This document shows positions 15,782-24,928 of a DNA stretch of 64,000 bases, piece after piece. The translations under genes were made by a program, and so were the position numbers. The notes under the pieces are model-generated. The model was not told the origin of the DNA and ran no database searches. It was given only the letters and a program-made list of their open reading frames with translations. Position 1 is the first letter of the stretch, and each line of letters begins with the position of its first letter. Source of the stretch: Streptomyces chrestomyceticus JCM 4735 (GTDB taxonomy: Bacteria > Actinomycetota > Actinomycetes > Streptomycetales > Streptomycetaceae). The stretch covers positions 6,820,001 to 6,884,000 of the forward strand of contig NZ_BHZC01000001.1 in assembly GCF_003865135.1 (NCBI RefSeq), in the 5' to 3' direction.

Positions 15782-18442
15782 CTACAGCCCGTACCGCTCC
15801 TTGGCCTCCTTGACCGTCTCCGCCTTCACGTCGCCGCGGCGGGACAGTGCGGCCAGGGCCTGCACGACCACCGACTGGGCGTCGACGCCGAAGTGGCGGC
15901 GGGCGGCCTCGCGGGTGTCGGAGAGGCCGAAGCCGTCGGTGCCGATGGAGGTCCAGTCCTGCTCGACCCAGGGGGCGATCTGGTCCGGAACGGCACGCAT
16001 CCAGTCGCTGACCGCCACGACCGGGCCGGGGGCACCGGCCAGCGCGCGGGTCACGTACGGGATACGGTCCTCGCCCTCCAGACGCGCGGCGTCGCACTCC
16101 AGCGCGTCGCGGCGCAGCTCCGTCCAGGACGGCGCCGACCAGATGTCCGCCGCCACGCCCCAGTCGCGGGCCAGGATCTCCTGGGCCTCCAGGATCCAGT
16201 GGATGGCGGTGCCGGAGGCCAGCAACTGGAGGCGCGGCGCGTCGGCAGCGGCGGGCTCGGCCTCCTTGAAGCGGTAGAGGCCCTTGAGGATGCCCTCCTC
16301 GACGCCCTCCGGCATGGCGGGCTGCACCTTGGTCTCGTTGTAGACCGTGAGGTAGTAGAAGACGTCCTCGGCGTCCGGACCGTACATCCGGCGCAGGCCC
16401 TCCTTGACGATCACCGCGACCTCGTACGCGAACGCCGGGTCGTAGGAGAGCGCCGCCGGGTTGGTGGAGGCGATCAGATGCGAGTGGCCGTCCGCGTGCT
16501 GGAGGCCCTCACCGGTCATCGTCGTCCGGCCGGCCGTGGCGCCGATGACGAAGCCGCGGCCTAGTTGGTCGGCGAGCGCCCAGAACTGGTCGGCGGTGCG
16601 CTGCCAGCCGAACATCGAGTAGAAGATGTAGAACGGGATCATCGGCTCGCCGTGGGTGGCGTACGAGGTCGCCGCCGCGGTGAAGTCGGCCAGCGAACCG
16701 GCCTCAGTGATGCCCTCGTTGAGGATCTGGCCGTCCTTGGCTTCCTTGTAGTACAGGAGCTGGTCGCGGTCGACCGGGTCGTAGGTCTGGCCGACGGGGG
16801 AGTAGAGCCCGGCGGACGGGAACAGCGACTCCATGCCGAAGGTACGGGCCTCGTCGGGCACGACCGGCACCCAGCGCTTGCCGGTCTCCTTGTCCCGCAT
16901 CAGGTCCTTGACCAGGCGGACGAACGCCATGGTGGTGGCGATCTCCTGCGAGCCCGAGCCCTTCTTCAGGGCGTCGAACGCCTTGTCGGCGGGCATCGGC
17001 AGCGGCTTGGCGACGACCTTGCGGGCGGGGGCCGGACCGCCGAGGGCGGCGCGGCGCTCGCGCAGGTACTCCATCTCGGGCGAGTTGGCGCCGGGGTGGG
17101 CGTAAGGCACCACGTCGGCGTCCAGGGCGCTGTCCGGGATCGGCAGCTCCAGCAGGTCGCGCATGGTGCGGAACTGCTCGCCGGTGAGCTTCTTCATCTG
17201 GTGGTTGGCGTTACGGGACTCGAAGCCCTCGCCGAGGGTGTAGCCCTTGACGGTCTGCGCCAGGATGACGGTGGGCGCGCCCTTGTGCTCGACGGCGGCC
17301 TTGTACGCGGCGTACACCTTGCGCGGCTCGTGGCCCGCGCGGGAAGTCTGGAACAGCTCCAGCAGCTTGGCGTCCGACAGGCCCTGGGCGATACGGCCCA
17401 GCGACGGGTCCGCGCCGAAGAAGTGCTCGCGCAGGTAGGCGACGTCGCGGGTGGCGTACGTCTGGAACTGCGCGTCCGGGGTCTCGCGCAGGCGGCGCAG
17501 CAGCGCGCCGTCCGTGTCCTGGGCGAAGACCTCGTCCCACGCCTGGCCCCAGAGGGACTTGATGACGTTCCAGCCCGCGGCGCGGAACTGGGCCTCCAGC
17601 TCCTGCACGATCTTGAAGTTGGGGCGGACCGGGCCGTCGAGGCGCTGGAGGTTGCAGTTGATGACGAAGGTCAGGTTGTCCAGGCCCTCGCGGCCGGCCA
17701 GCGCCAGTGCGGCCGTCGACTCGGGCTCGTCCATCTCGCCGTCACCGAGGAACGCCCATACGTGGGAGTCCGAGGTGTCCTTGATGCCGCGGTGCTCCAG
17801 GTAGCGGTTGAAGCGCGCCTGGTAGATCGCGGAGAGCGGGCCGAGGCCCATGGAGACGGTGGGGAACTCCCACAGCCAGGGCAGGCGCCGCGGGTGCGGG
17901 TACGAGGGCAGGCCGTCGCCGGCCGCCTCCTGGCGGAAGCGGTCGAGCTGGTCCTCGGTGAGGCGGCCTTCGAGGAAGGCGCGGGCGTAGATGCCGGGGG
18001 AGGCGTGGCCCTGGATGTAGAGCTGGTCGCCCGACCCGTCGGCTTCCTTGCCGCGGAAGAAGTGCTGGAAGCCGGTCTCGTAGAGCCAGGCCGCCGAGGC
18101 GAAGGTGGCGATGTGGCCGCCGAGGCCGAGGCGGGAGCCGCGGGTGACCATGGCGGCCGCGTTCCAGCGGTTCCACGCCGTGATCCGGGCCTCCATCGCC
18201 TCGTCACCCGGGAACTCGGGCTCGGCGGCGGTCGGGATGGTGTTGACGTAGTCGGTTTCGAGCGGCGCGAGGCCCGGGGCACCGGTGTGCTCCACGGCGC
18301 GGCGCATCAGGTAGGCGGCGCGGTGCGGACCGGCCGCCTTGGTGACGGCGTCCAGGGACGCGCGCCACTCGGCCGTCTCCTCCGGGTCGCGGTCCGGGAC
18401 CTGGTCGAGCTGGCTGTACGGCATACGTACGGGATCGGGCAT
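15782..18442 (-). CDS. aceE: Pyruvate dehydrogenase E1 component (homodimeric type)
   Basis: Thiamine-diphosphate-dependent decarboxylation of pyruvate and acetyl transfer to the lipoyl E2 enzyme. The 886-residue protein carries the ThDP motif GDGE (233-236) through NCNLQRLDG (262-270), and the active-site loop region [16 protein letters not shown]. The C-terminal transketolase-like domain has [11 protein letters not shown] and [13 protein letters not shown]. Length and order match single-chain E1 enzymes of actinobacteria. The ATG at 18442 follows AAAGGGG. Upstream lie two palindromic repeats, a 17-bp palindrome and a GntR/FCD gene, so local regulation by that GntR protein is likely. Confidence 0.97.
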   Translation of the reverse strand: MPDPVRMPYSQLDQVPDRDPEETAEWRASLDAVTKAAGPHRAAYLMRRAVEHTGAPGLAPLETDYVNTIPTAAEPEFPGDEAMEARITAWNRWNAAAMVTRGSRLGLGGHIATFASAAWLYETGFQHFFRGKEADGSGDQLYIQGHASPGIYARAFLEGRLTEDQLDRFRQEAAGDGLPSYPHPRRLPWLWEFPTVSMGLGPLSAIYQARFNRYLEHRGIKDTSDSHVWAFLGDGEMDEPESTAALALAGREGLDNLTFVINCNLQRLDGPVRPNFKIVQELEAQFRAAGWNVIKSLWGQAWDEVFAQDTDGALLRRLRETPDAQFQTYATRDVAYLREHFFGADPSLGRIAQGLSDAKLLELFQTSRAGHEPRKVYAAYKAAVEHKGAPTVILAQTVKGYTLGEGFESRNANHQMKKLTGEQFRTMRDLLELPIPDSALDADVVPYAHPGANSPEMEYLRERRAALGGPAPARKVVAKPLPMPADKAFDALKKGSGSQEIATTMAFVRLVKDLMRDKETGKRWVPVVPDEARTFGMESLFPSAGLYSPVGQTYDPVDRDQLLYYKEAKDGQILNEGITEAGSLADFTAAATSYATHGEPMIPFYIFYSMFGWQRTADQFWALADQLGRGFVIGATAGRTTMTGEGLQHADGHSHLIASTNPAALSYDPAFAYEVAVIVKEGLRRMYGPDAEDVFYYLTVYNETKVQPAMPEGVEEGILKGLYRFKEAEPAAADAPRLQLLASGTAIHWILEAQEILARDWGVAADIWSAPSWTELRRDALECDAARLEGEDRIPYVTRALAGAPGPVVAVSDWMRAVPDQIAPWVEQDWTSIGTDGFGLSDTREAARRHFGVDAQSVVVQALAALSRRGDVKAETVKEAKERYGL

Positions 18443-18529
18443 GGGTGGCCCCTTTCCGGACGGAGGAGGGAGGTGCGATGAGTGCTTGGCAGGCAGGGGT
18501 GTCGCGCCCCACGGACGACGATACGCCTC

Positions 18530-18546
18530 TGATCGATGATCGATCA
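18530..18546. promoter_or_regulatory. 17-bp palindrome upstream of aceE
   Basis: TGATCGAT-G-ATCGATCA, a perfect palindrome with one central base, 88 bases before the aceE start. Size and symmetry suit a GntR/FCD dimer; the regulator encoded just upstream (18661-19284) is the obvious candidate. Binding is inferred. Confidence 0.7.
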
Positions 18547-18574
18547 ACGCAAGTTGAAGGAAAAACCGCAGGTC

Positions 18575-18611
18575 GGCACGGGGTGCCAGCCTTTTAGGCA
18601 CGGGGTGCCAG
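18575..18611. repeat. Two 15-bp direct repeats, each palindromic, 22 bp apart
   Basis: GGCACGGGGTGCCAG occurs at 18575-18589 and 18597-18611. Each copy has the inverted core GGCAC-GGG-GTGCC. The 22-base register puts both on the same helix face, as in cooperative operators. They lie between the GntR stop and the aceE start. Confidence 0.75.
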
Positions 18612-18660
18612 GCTGCCTGCGGCTCCGAATCGAAGGGAAGCGGGGTCCCCGGCCTGCGCG

Positions 18661-19284
18661 TCAGACCCGGGGCGCGCAGCTCAGCACGTGCGTCTTCAGC
18701 AGCTCGCCGATCCTCGGGTCGCGCCGCCGGAACGCGTCCACGATCTCCTGGTGGTCCCGCGCGTGCGAGCGCGGCTCCGGGCTGAACCAGCGGATCGACA
18801 GCGTCGTCCACACCTCGACGCCCAGCGACTCCCAGGTGTGCAGCAGGACGGCGTTACGGGCGGCGCGCACGATCTCGCGGTGGAAGGCCACGGTGTGCCG
18901 CACCTGCGCCTCGCCGTCGCCGTGCCGGTCCGCCTCGCACAGCGCCGCCACCTCGCGGTCCAGCGCCGCGCAGTCCTCGGCCAGCCGCCCGGCGGCCAGC
19001 TCCGCGGCCACCTGCTCCAGCCCGGCCCGTACCGGGTAGCTCTCCTTGAGGTCGTCGGCGGTCAGATTCCGTACCCGTACGCCCTTGTTCGGCGCCGACT
19101 CGATGAGCTGGAGCGACTCCAGCTCGCGCAGCGCCTCCCGTACGGGCGTCTGGCTGACTTCCAGCTCGACCGCGATCCGCCGTTCCACGATCCGCTCACC
19201 GGGCTGCCAGCGGCCGCTGACGATCCCCTCCAGGATGTGCTCGCGGATCTGCTCGCGGAGCGAATGGACGACGGGCGGGGTCAT
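18661..19284 (-). CDS. GntR family regulator, FadR/FCD subfamily
   Basis: A 207-residue regulator with an N-terminal winged helix ([24 protein letters not shown], then [21 protein letters not shown]) and an all-helical FCD ligand domain ([49 protein letters not shown]). FCD proteins bind organic acids. Its place directly upstream of aceE on the same strand, like pdhR before aceE in enterobacteria, suggests it controls pyruvate dehydrogenase. AAGGAGC precedes the ATG at 19284. Confidence 0.9.
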   Translation of the reverse strand: MTPPVVHSLREQIREHILEGIVSGRWQPGERIVERRIAVELEVSQTPVREALRELESLQLIESAPNKGVRVRNLTADDLKESYPVRAGLEQVAAELAAGRLAEDCAALDREVAALCEADRHGDGEAQVRHTVAFHREIVRAARNAVLLHTWESLGVEVWTTLSIRWFSPEPRSHARDHQEIVDAFRRRDPRIGELLKTHVLSCAPRV

Positions 19285-19387
19285 GACGTGCTCCTTCAGA
19301 GCGTGCGGCAGACGGCGGCCGGGGCCCGGCACCGGAAGGCGGTACGGGGGACCACCGCAGGACGGCCATTATCCGTGCAACGAAAAC

Positions 19388-19433
19388 GGGTCGGCCCCGG
19401 CTCGTACGAACTTGTACGAACCGGGGCCGACCC
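19388..19433 (-). terminator. sucB terminator
   Basis: Interrupted hairpin: GGGTCGGCCCCGG (19388-19400) with CCGGGGCCGACCC (19421-19433), continued inward by TCGTAC/GTACGA after one mismatch. Lies 28 bases after the sucB stop. Confidence 0.85.
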
Positions 19434-19460
19434 TGCACACCTACGCGGTGGCTACCGCGT

Positions 19461-21246
19461 TCAGAGACCGATCTCGGTCTCGAACTCGCCGGCCTCCAGG
19501 ATCTGCTTGACCGTCGTCAGGTAACGGGCCGCGTCGGCACCGTCCACCAGGCGGTGGTCGTAGGAGAGCGCCAGGTAGGTCATGTGGCGCACGGCGATGG
19601 TCTCACCCAGCTCCGGGTGGTCGACGACCACCGGGCGCTTGACGGTGGCACCGATGCCCAGGATGCCGACCTGGTTCGGCGGCACGATGACCGTGTCGAA
19701 CAGCGCACCGCGCGAGCCGGTGTTGCTGATCGTGAAGGTCGCGCCCGACATGTCGTCCGGGCTGATCTTGTTGGTGCGGACCTTGCCGGCCAGCTCCGCG
19801 GTCTTCCGGGCGATGCCGGCGATGTTCAGGTCGCCCGCACCCTTGATGACCGGGGTCATCAGGCCCTTCTCCGCGTCCACCGCGATACCGACGTTCTCGG
19901 TGTCGAAGTAGGTGATCGTGCCCTCGTCCTCGTTGATCCGGGCGTTGACGACCGGGTGGGCCTTCAGCGCCTGGACGGCGGCCTTGACGAAGAACGGCAT
20001 CGGGGAGAGCTTGACGCCCTCACGCTGCGCGAAGGCGTCCTTGGCCTTGTTGCGCATCCGCATGATCTTGGTGATGTCCACCTCGACCACGGAGGTGAGC
20101 TGCGCCTGGCCGTGCAGGGCCTTCATCATGTTGTCGCCGATGACCTTGCGCATCCGCGGCATCTTGACGGTCTGACCGCGCAGCGGCGACGCCTCGATGG
20201 CCGGGGCCTTCGAAGCGGCGGCGGCCGGGGCGGCGGCAGCGGCCGGGGCGGCCTGCTTGGCGGCCTCGGCGGCGGCGATGACGTCCTGCTTGCGGATACG
20301 GCCGCCGACACCGGTGCCCTTGACCGAGCCCAGGTCCACGCTGTTCTCCTGGGCCAGCTTGCGGACCAGGGGGGTGACGTAGGCGGCGTCCGCCTCACCC
20401 GCGGCCGGGGCCGGGGTGACGGGCGCGGCGGCCGGAGCCGGCGCCGGGGCCGGAGCGGCCGGGGCCGGGTCCGGGCGGGGGTGGTGACCTGCTGCGGCGC
20501 GGGCGCCGAGGGGGCCTGCGGGGCCGGGGCCTCCTGCTGCGGCGCCTCCTGCTTGGGGGCTTCCTGCTTCGGAGCCTCCTGGGCGGGAGCCGGGGCGGCG
20601 GGGGCCTCGGCCTGGGCCGGAGCGGCACCCTTCGCACCGATGACGGCGAGCTTGGCGCCGACCTCGGCGGTCTCGTCCTCGCCCACCAGAATCTCCAGCA
20701 GGGTGCCGGCGGTGGGGGCGGGGATCTCGGTGTCGACCTTGTCGGTCGACACCTCCAGCAGCGGCTCGTCCTCGGCCACCTCCTCGCCGACCTCCTTGAG
20801 CCAGCGGGTGACGGTGCCCTCGGTCACGCTCTCGCCGAGCGCGGGGAGGACGACGTCCGTGCCCTGGGCGCCACCGGCCGGGGCCGCGGGGGCCTCCTGC
20901 TTCGGGGCTTCCTGGGCGGGGGCCTCCTGGGCCGGAGCCGCGGCGGGCTCGGGCTCGGCGGCGGGCGCCTCGGCCTGGGCCGGGGCGGACTCGGCCGCGG
21001 GGGCACCGCTGCCGTCGTCGATGATGGCCAGCTCGGCGCCGACCTCGACGGTCTCGTCCTCGGCCACCTTGATGGAGGCCAGCACGCCGGCGGCGGGGCG
21101 GGGATCTCGGTGTCGACCTTGTCGGTCGACACCTCCAGCAGGGGCTCGTCGGCCTCTACGCGCTCACCCTCGGCCTTCAGCCAGCGGGTGACGGTGCCCT
21201 CGGTGACGCTCTCGCCGAGCGCCGGAAGGGTTACGGAAACCGCCAT
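19461..21246 (-). CDS. sucB: Dihydrolipoamide succinyltransferase (E2), two apparent frameshifts
   Basis: E2 enzyme of a 2-oxoacid dehydrogenase complex. Two lipoyl domains start [19 protein letters not shown] and [17 protein letters not shown], each with the lipoyl lysine in [12 protein letters not shown]. Ala/Pro/Glu-rich linkers, a peripheral subunit-binding domain ([18 protein letters not shown]) and the catalytic domain follow, ending with [16 protein letters not shown] and its active-site histidine. The reading frame is broken twice: at about 21091-21104 in the first lipoyl domain and at about 20464-20476 in the second linker. Each break is repaired by one extra base, giving 595 residues. 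Both sit in G/C runs, so sequencing errors are more likely than gene decay. lpd is 54 bases upstream. Confidence 0.9.
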
Positions 21247-21300
21247 GGTTTCTCTTGCTCCTTACAGAAAAGTGCGGATGTGGTCGCGCCCGGACCGGGA

Positions 21301-22689
21301 TCAGTCGTGGGAGTGCAGAGGCTTGCCGGCCAGGGCCAGGTGGGCCTCGCCGAGCGCCTCGTTCTGCGTCGGGTGCGCGTGGATGAGCTGCGCAACCTCG
21401 GCCGGCAGGGCCTCCCAGTTGTAGACCAGCTGGGCCTCGCCGACCTGCTCGCCCATGCGGTCACCGACCATGTGGACGCCGACCACGGCACCGTCCTTGA
21501 CCTGGACGAGCTTGATCTCGCCCGCGGTCTTGAGGATCTTGCTCTTGCCGTTGCCCGCGAGGTTGTACTTCAGCGCGACGACCTTGTCGGCACCGTACAG
21601 CTCCTTGGCCTTCGCCTCGGTGATGCCCACCGAAGCGACCTCCGGGTGGCAGTACGTCACGCGCGGCACGCCGTCGTAGTCGATCGGCACGGTCTTGACG
21701 CCGGCCAGCCGCTCCGCCACCAGGATGCCCTCGGCGAAGCCGACGTGCGCGAGCTGGAGGGTGGGGACGAGGTCACCGACGGCCGAGATCGTCGGCACGT
21801 TGGTCTGCATGTACTCGTCGACCAGGACGTAGCCGCGGTCCATGGCGACCCCGGCCTCCTCGTAGCCCAGGCCCTGGGAGACCGGGCCGCGGCCGATGGC
21901 GACCAGCAGCACCTCGGCCTCGAAGGACTTGCCGTCGGCCAGCGTGACCTTGACGCCGTCCTGGGTGTACTCGGCCTTGTCGAAGAAGGTGCCCAGGTTG
22001 AACTTGATGCCGCGCTTGCGGAAGGCCCGCTCCAGCAGCTTGGAGCTGTTCTCGTCCTCGACCGGGACGAGGTGCTTGAGGCCCTCGACGATGGTCACGT
22101 CGGTGCCGAAGGACTTCCACGCGGAGGCGAACTCGACGCCGATGACGCCGCCGCCCAGCACGATCGCGGACTTCGGCACCCGGTCCAGCTTCAGCGCGTG
22201 GTCCGAGGAGATGATCCGGTCGCCGTCGATGGTCAGGCCCGGCAGGGACTTCGGCACGGAGCCGGTCGCCAGCAGGATGTGGCGACCCTGGACCCGCTGG
22301 CCGTTGACGTCGACGGAGGTGGGGGAGGACAGCCGGCCCTCACCCTCGATGTAGGTCACCTTGCGGGAGGCGACCAGGCCCTGCAGCCCCTTGTACAGGC
22401 CCGAGATGACCTCGTCCTTGTACTTGTGGACGCCCTCGATGTCGATGCCGTCGAGGGTGGCCTTGACACCGAACTGCGCGGCTTCGCGGGCCTGGTCCGC
22501 GATCTCGCCGGCGTGCAGCAGGGCCTTGGTGGGGATGCAGCCGTTGTGCAGGCAGGTGCCGCCGAGCTTGTTCTTCTCGATCAGGGCGACGTCCAGGCCA
22601 AGCTGCGCCCCGCGCAGGGCAGCGGCGTAACCACCGCTACCGCCTCCGAGGATCACTAGGTCGAAAACGGTGCTGGCGTCGTTCGCCAC
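21301..22689 (-). CDS. lpd: Dihydrolipoyl dehydrogenase (E3)
   Basis: Reoxidises dihydrolipoyl groups of the E2 subunits with NAD, serving the pyruvate and 2-oxoglutarate complexes. The 462-residue flavoprotein shows FAD motif GGGSGG (15-20), redox-active disulfide C46/C51 in GGTCLHNGCIPTK, the NAD-binding motif VLGGGVIGVEFAS, ISAVGDLVPTLQLAHVG, and the C-terminal H439-x4-E444 active-site pair in HPTQNE. The GTG at 22689 (VANDASTVFDLV) follows GGAGG at 7 bases; the ATG 15 bases upstream of it is part of the leader. Probably co-transcribed with sucB. Confidence 0.97.
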   Translation of the reverse strand: MANDASTVFDLVILGGGSGGYAAALRGAQLGLDVALIEKNKLGGTCLHNGCIPTKALLHAGEIADQAREAAQFGVKATLDGIDIEGVHKYKDEVISGLYKGLQGLVASRKVTYIEGEGRLSSPTSVDVNGQRVQGRHILLATGSVPKSLPGLTIDGDRIISSDHALKLDRVPKSAIVLGGGVIGVEFASAWKSFGTDVTIVEGLKHLVPVEDENSSKLLERAFRKRGIKFNLGTFFDKAEYTQDGVKVTLADGKSFEAEVLLVAIGRGPVSQGLGYEEAGVAMDRGYVLVDEYMQTNVPTISAVGDLVPTLQLAHVGFAEGILVAERLAGVKTVPIDYDGVPRVTYCHPEVASVGITEAKAKELYGADKVVALKYNLAGNGKSKILKTAGEIKLVQVKDGAVVGVHMVGDRMGEQVGEAQLVYNWEALPAEVAQLIHAHPTQNEALGEAHLALAGKPLHSHD

Positions 22690-22941
22690 GTCACGTCCTC
22701 CATGCATGGGTACGCCGGAGCCGGTCGTCGGTGACCGGGCGGCGGCTGTTGATCGGCCGCTTCTTGGATCGGCCCTGGGTAAGGGGGGCCCTGTCCTGCC
22801 AAGAACCCATCTTCGCACTTGTTGAACGCGACCGGGACGGCGGGCCGGGCCATGGGACGGCACGACGGCCGTTCCGAGGGGTTGCGCGTACGGTTACTCA
22901 GGCGTACGGGCGTACGGATTTCGTCGAGGGCGAACACGCGC

Positions 22942-22974
22942 GTACGGCCCCGGGCGCCGGGCCCGGGGCCGTAC
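22942..22974 (-). terminator. pepA terminator
   Basis: Perfect 14-bp stem, 22942-22955 with 22961-22974, loop GCCGG, 43 bases after the pepA stop on the minus strand. Confidence 0.85.
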
Positions 22975-23016
22975 CGGCAAAACGTCGCGAACGCCACAAA
23001 CGTAACCGCGGCACGG

Positions 23017-24564
23017 TCAGCCGAGGTCGCCGTCCGCGGTCCGCTCGGCCAGCCGCACCAGGGTGCGCACCGCGGAGCCGGTGCCACCCTTGGGGGTGTA
23101 ACCGAACGGCGCGCTCTCGTGGAAGGCCGGGCCGGCGATGTCCAGGTGCGCCCAGGTGATGCCCTCGCCCACGAACTCCTTCAGGAAGACACCGGCCAGC
23201 AGGCCGCTGCCCGCGCGCTCGCCGACGTTCTTCAGGTCGGCGACCGGGGAGTCCATGCTCCGGCGCAGCTCGGACGGCATCGGCATCGGCCAGGACGGCT
23301 CGCCGGCCGCCTCCGCGATCTCGTGCAGGCTCGCCCGGAAGGCATCGTCGTTGGACATGATCCCGAAGGTCCGGTTGCCCAGCGCCATCACCATCGCGCC
23401 GGTCAGCGTCGCGACGTCCACGATCGCGTCGGGCCGCTCCTCCGAGGCGCGGGTCAGCGCGTCGGCCAGCACCAGACGGCCCTCGGCGTCGGTGTTCAGC
23501 ACCTCGACGGTCTTGCCGTTGTACATGGTCAGCACGTCGCCGGGGCGCATCGCGTTGCCCGAGGGCATGTTCTCGGCGAGCGCCAGCCAGCCGGTGACGT
23601 TGACCCGCAGGCCCAGCCGGGCGGCGGCCACGACCGCGGCGAACACCGCGGCGGCACCGCTCATGTCGCACTTCATGGTCTCGTTGAAGCCGGCCGGCTT
23701 CAGGGAGATGCCGCCCGAGTCGTAGGTGATGCCCTTGCCGACGAGCGCCAGGGTCTTTTCGGCCTTCGGGTGGGTGTAGGCGATCCGCACCAGCCGCGGC
23801 GGGTTCTCCGAGCCCTGGCCGACGCCCATCAGGCCGCCGTAGCCGCCCTTCTTCAGGGCCTTCTCGTCCAGCACCTCGACCTTGAGGCCGAACTCCTTCG
23901 CGGCGGCCTGGGCCTGCGCGGCGAAGGACTTCGGGGTGAGGTCGTTGGAGGGGGTGTTGATCAGGTCGCGGGCGCGGTTGACCTCGGCGGCCAGCGTCTC
24001 GGCGCGCTCGGCGGCGGCCTTGTAGGCCTTGTCGCGCGGCTTGCCGCCGAGGATCGCGATCTCGGCCAGCGGCGCCTTGCCGTTGCCTTCGGCCTTCTTG
24101 CCGCCGCGGGCGGTCGTCGCGTCGCCGCCGCTGCGGTACGCGGTGAAGGCGTACGCGCCGAGCAGCGCGCCCTCGGCGACCGCCGCGGTGTCCCCGGCGT
24201 CCCCGGCGGGCAGCGCGAAGGCGGCCTTCTTGGTGCCGGCCAGGGCGCGGGCGGCGGCGCCGGCGCCGCGGCGCAGCACCTCGGGGTCGTACTCCCCGTC
24301 CTCGGCCGGGGCGTCGCCCAGGCCGACCGCCAGGACGACCGCCGCCTTCAGGCCGGAGCCGGCCGGCAGCTTGGTGACCTCGCCCTCGGCACCGCTCGCG
24401 CCGAGGGTCTCCAGGACGGCGGCGAGCCCGCCGTCGAACGCCTTGTCCACGGCTTCGGCGCCGGGGGCCAGTACGACGCCCTTGGCGCCCTTGGCCACGC
24501 CGACGACAACGGTGTCCGCACGCAACGTCGCGGCGGAGGATGTGCTGAGGGTCAGTGCAGTCAC
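23017..24564 (-). CDS. pepA: Leucyl aminopeptidase (M17)
   Basis: Two-metal cytosolic exopeptidase. The 515-residue protein has the less conserved N-terminal domain and the M17 catalytic domain with its metal ligands: K and D in LVGKGITYDSGG, D in KCDMSGAA, and D/E in the signature NTDAEGRLVLAD. It ends with HLDIAGPAF and GTGSAVRTLVRL, typical of the family. The GTG start has a poor ribosome site. It is divergent from the large secreted deacetylase gene. Confidence 0.96.
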   Translation of the reverse strand: MTALTLSTSSAATLRADTVVVGVAKGAKGVVLAPGAEAVDKAFDGGLAAVLETLGASGAEGEVTKLPAGSGLKAAVVLAVGLGDAPAEDGEYDPEVLRRGAGAAARALAGTKKAAFALPAGDAGDTAAVAEGALLGAYAFTAYRSGGDATTARGGKKAEGNGKAPLAEIAILGGKPRDKAYKAAAERAETLAAEVNRARDLINTPSNDLTPKSFAAQAQAAAKEFGLKVEVLDEKALKKGGYGGLMGVGQGSENPPRLVRIAYTHPKAEKTLALVGKGITYDSGGISLKPAGFNETMKCDMSGAAAVFAAVVAAARLGLRVNVTGWLALAENMPSGNAMRPGDVLTMYNGKTVEVLNTDAEGRLVLADALTRASEERPDAIVDVATLTGAMVMALGNRTFGIMSNDDAFRASLHEIAEAAGEPSWPMPMPSELRRSMDSPVADLKNVGERAGSGLLAGVFLKEFVGEGITWAHLDIAGPAFHESAPFGYTPKGGTGSAVRTLVRLAERTADGDLG

Positions 24565-24928
24565 GGTGATGAGAGTCCTGTTCCGTCCGGTTGTCCGTTC
24601 GCGCCGAGGGCGCTGCTGCGGCCGAGCCTACGCTCGGGGGCGCCGGACGTAACCGCTTGATGCCGTATCCGCCCGGCCTGTCACATCTTCACCACCTGTC
24701 GCAGGAGCCCCAACGCCTCGGTGCGCCGGGGGAGTTGGCGGTTCCGCGGGCCGCCGGGGCCGCCCGTACGCCGGGCCCCGCCGTCAATCTCCGTGCGCCG
24801 AATGAGACGTGCGTCACAGTAGTGGCGACTGCGGGATAGACGGACGCGAACCTTCGCATGATGTGCACGAGCCTGCCCGGTACCGCTTCCGGAGGCAGGG
24901 GGACTTCCGGGGGGAAGGGACTGCGCCC
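24565..24928. other. Divergent intergenic region pepA / PelA-like gene
   Basis: This 364-base gap must hold both promoters. Only the ribosome site AAGGGA before 24929 is clear; no strong palindrome or RNA structure was found. Confidence 0.5.

Noticed and set aside
18443..18811. Extension of AceE upstream of 18442
   Set aside because: The extension would overlap the operator elements and the GntR gene end and shows no E1 similarity.
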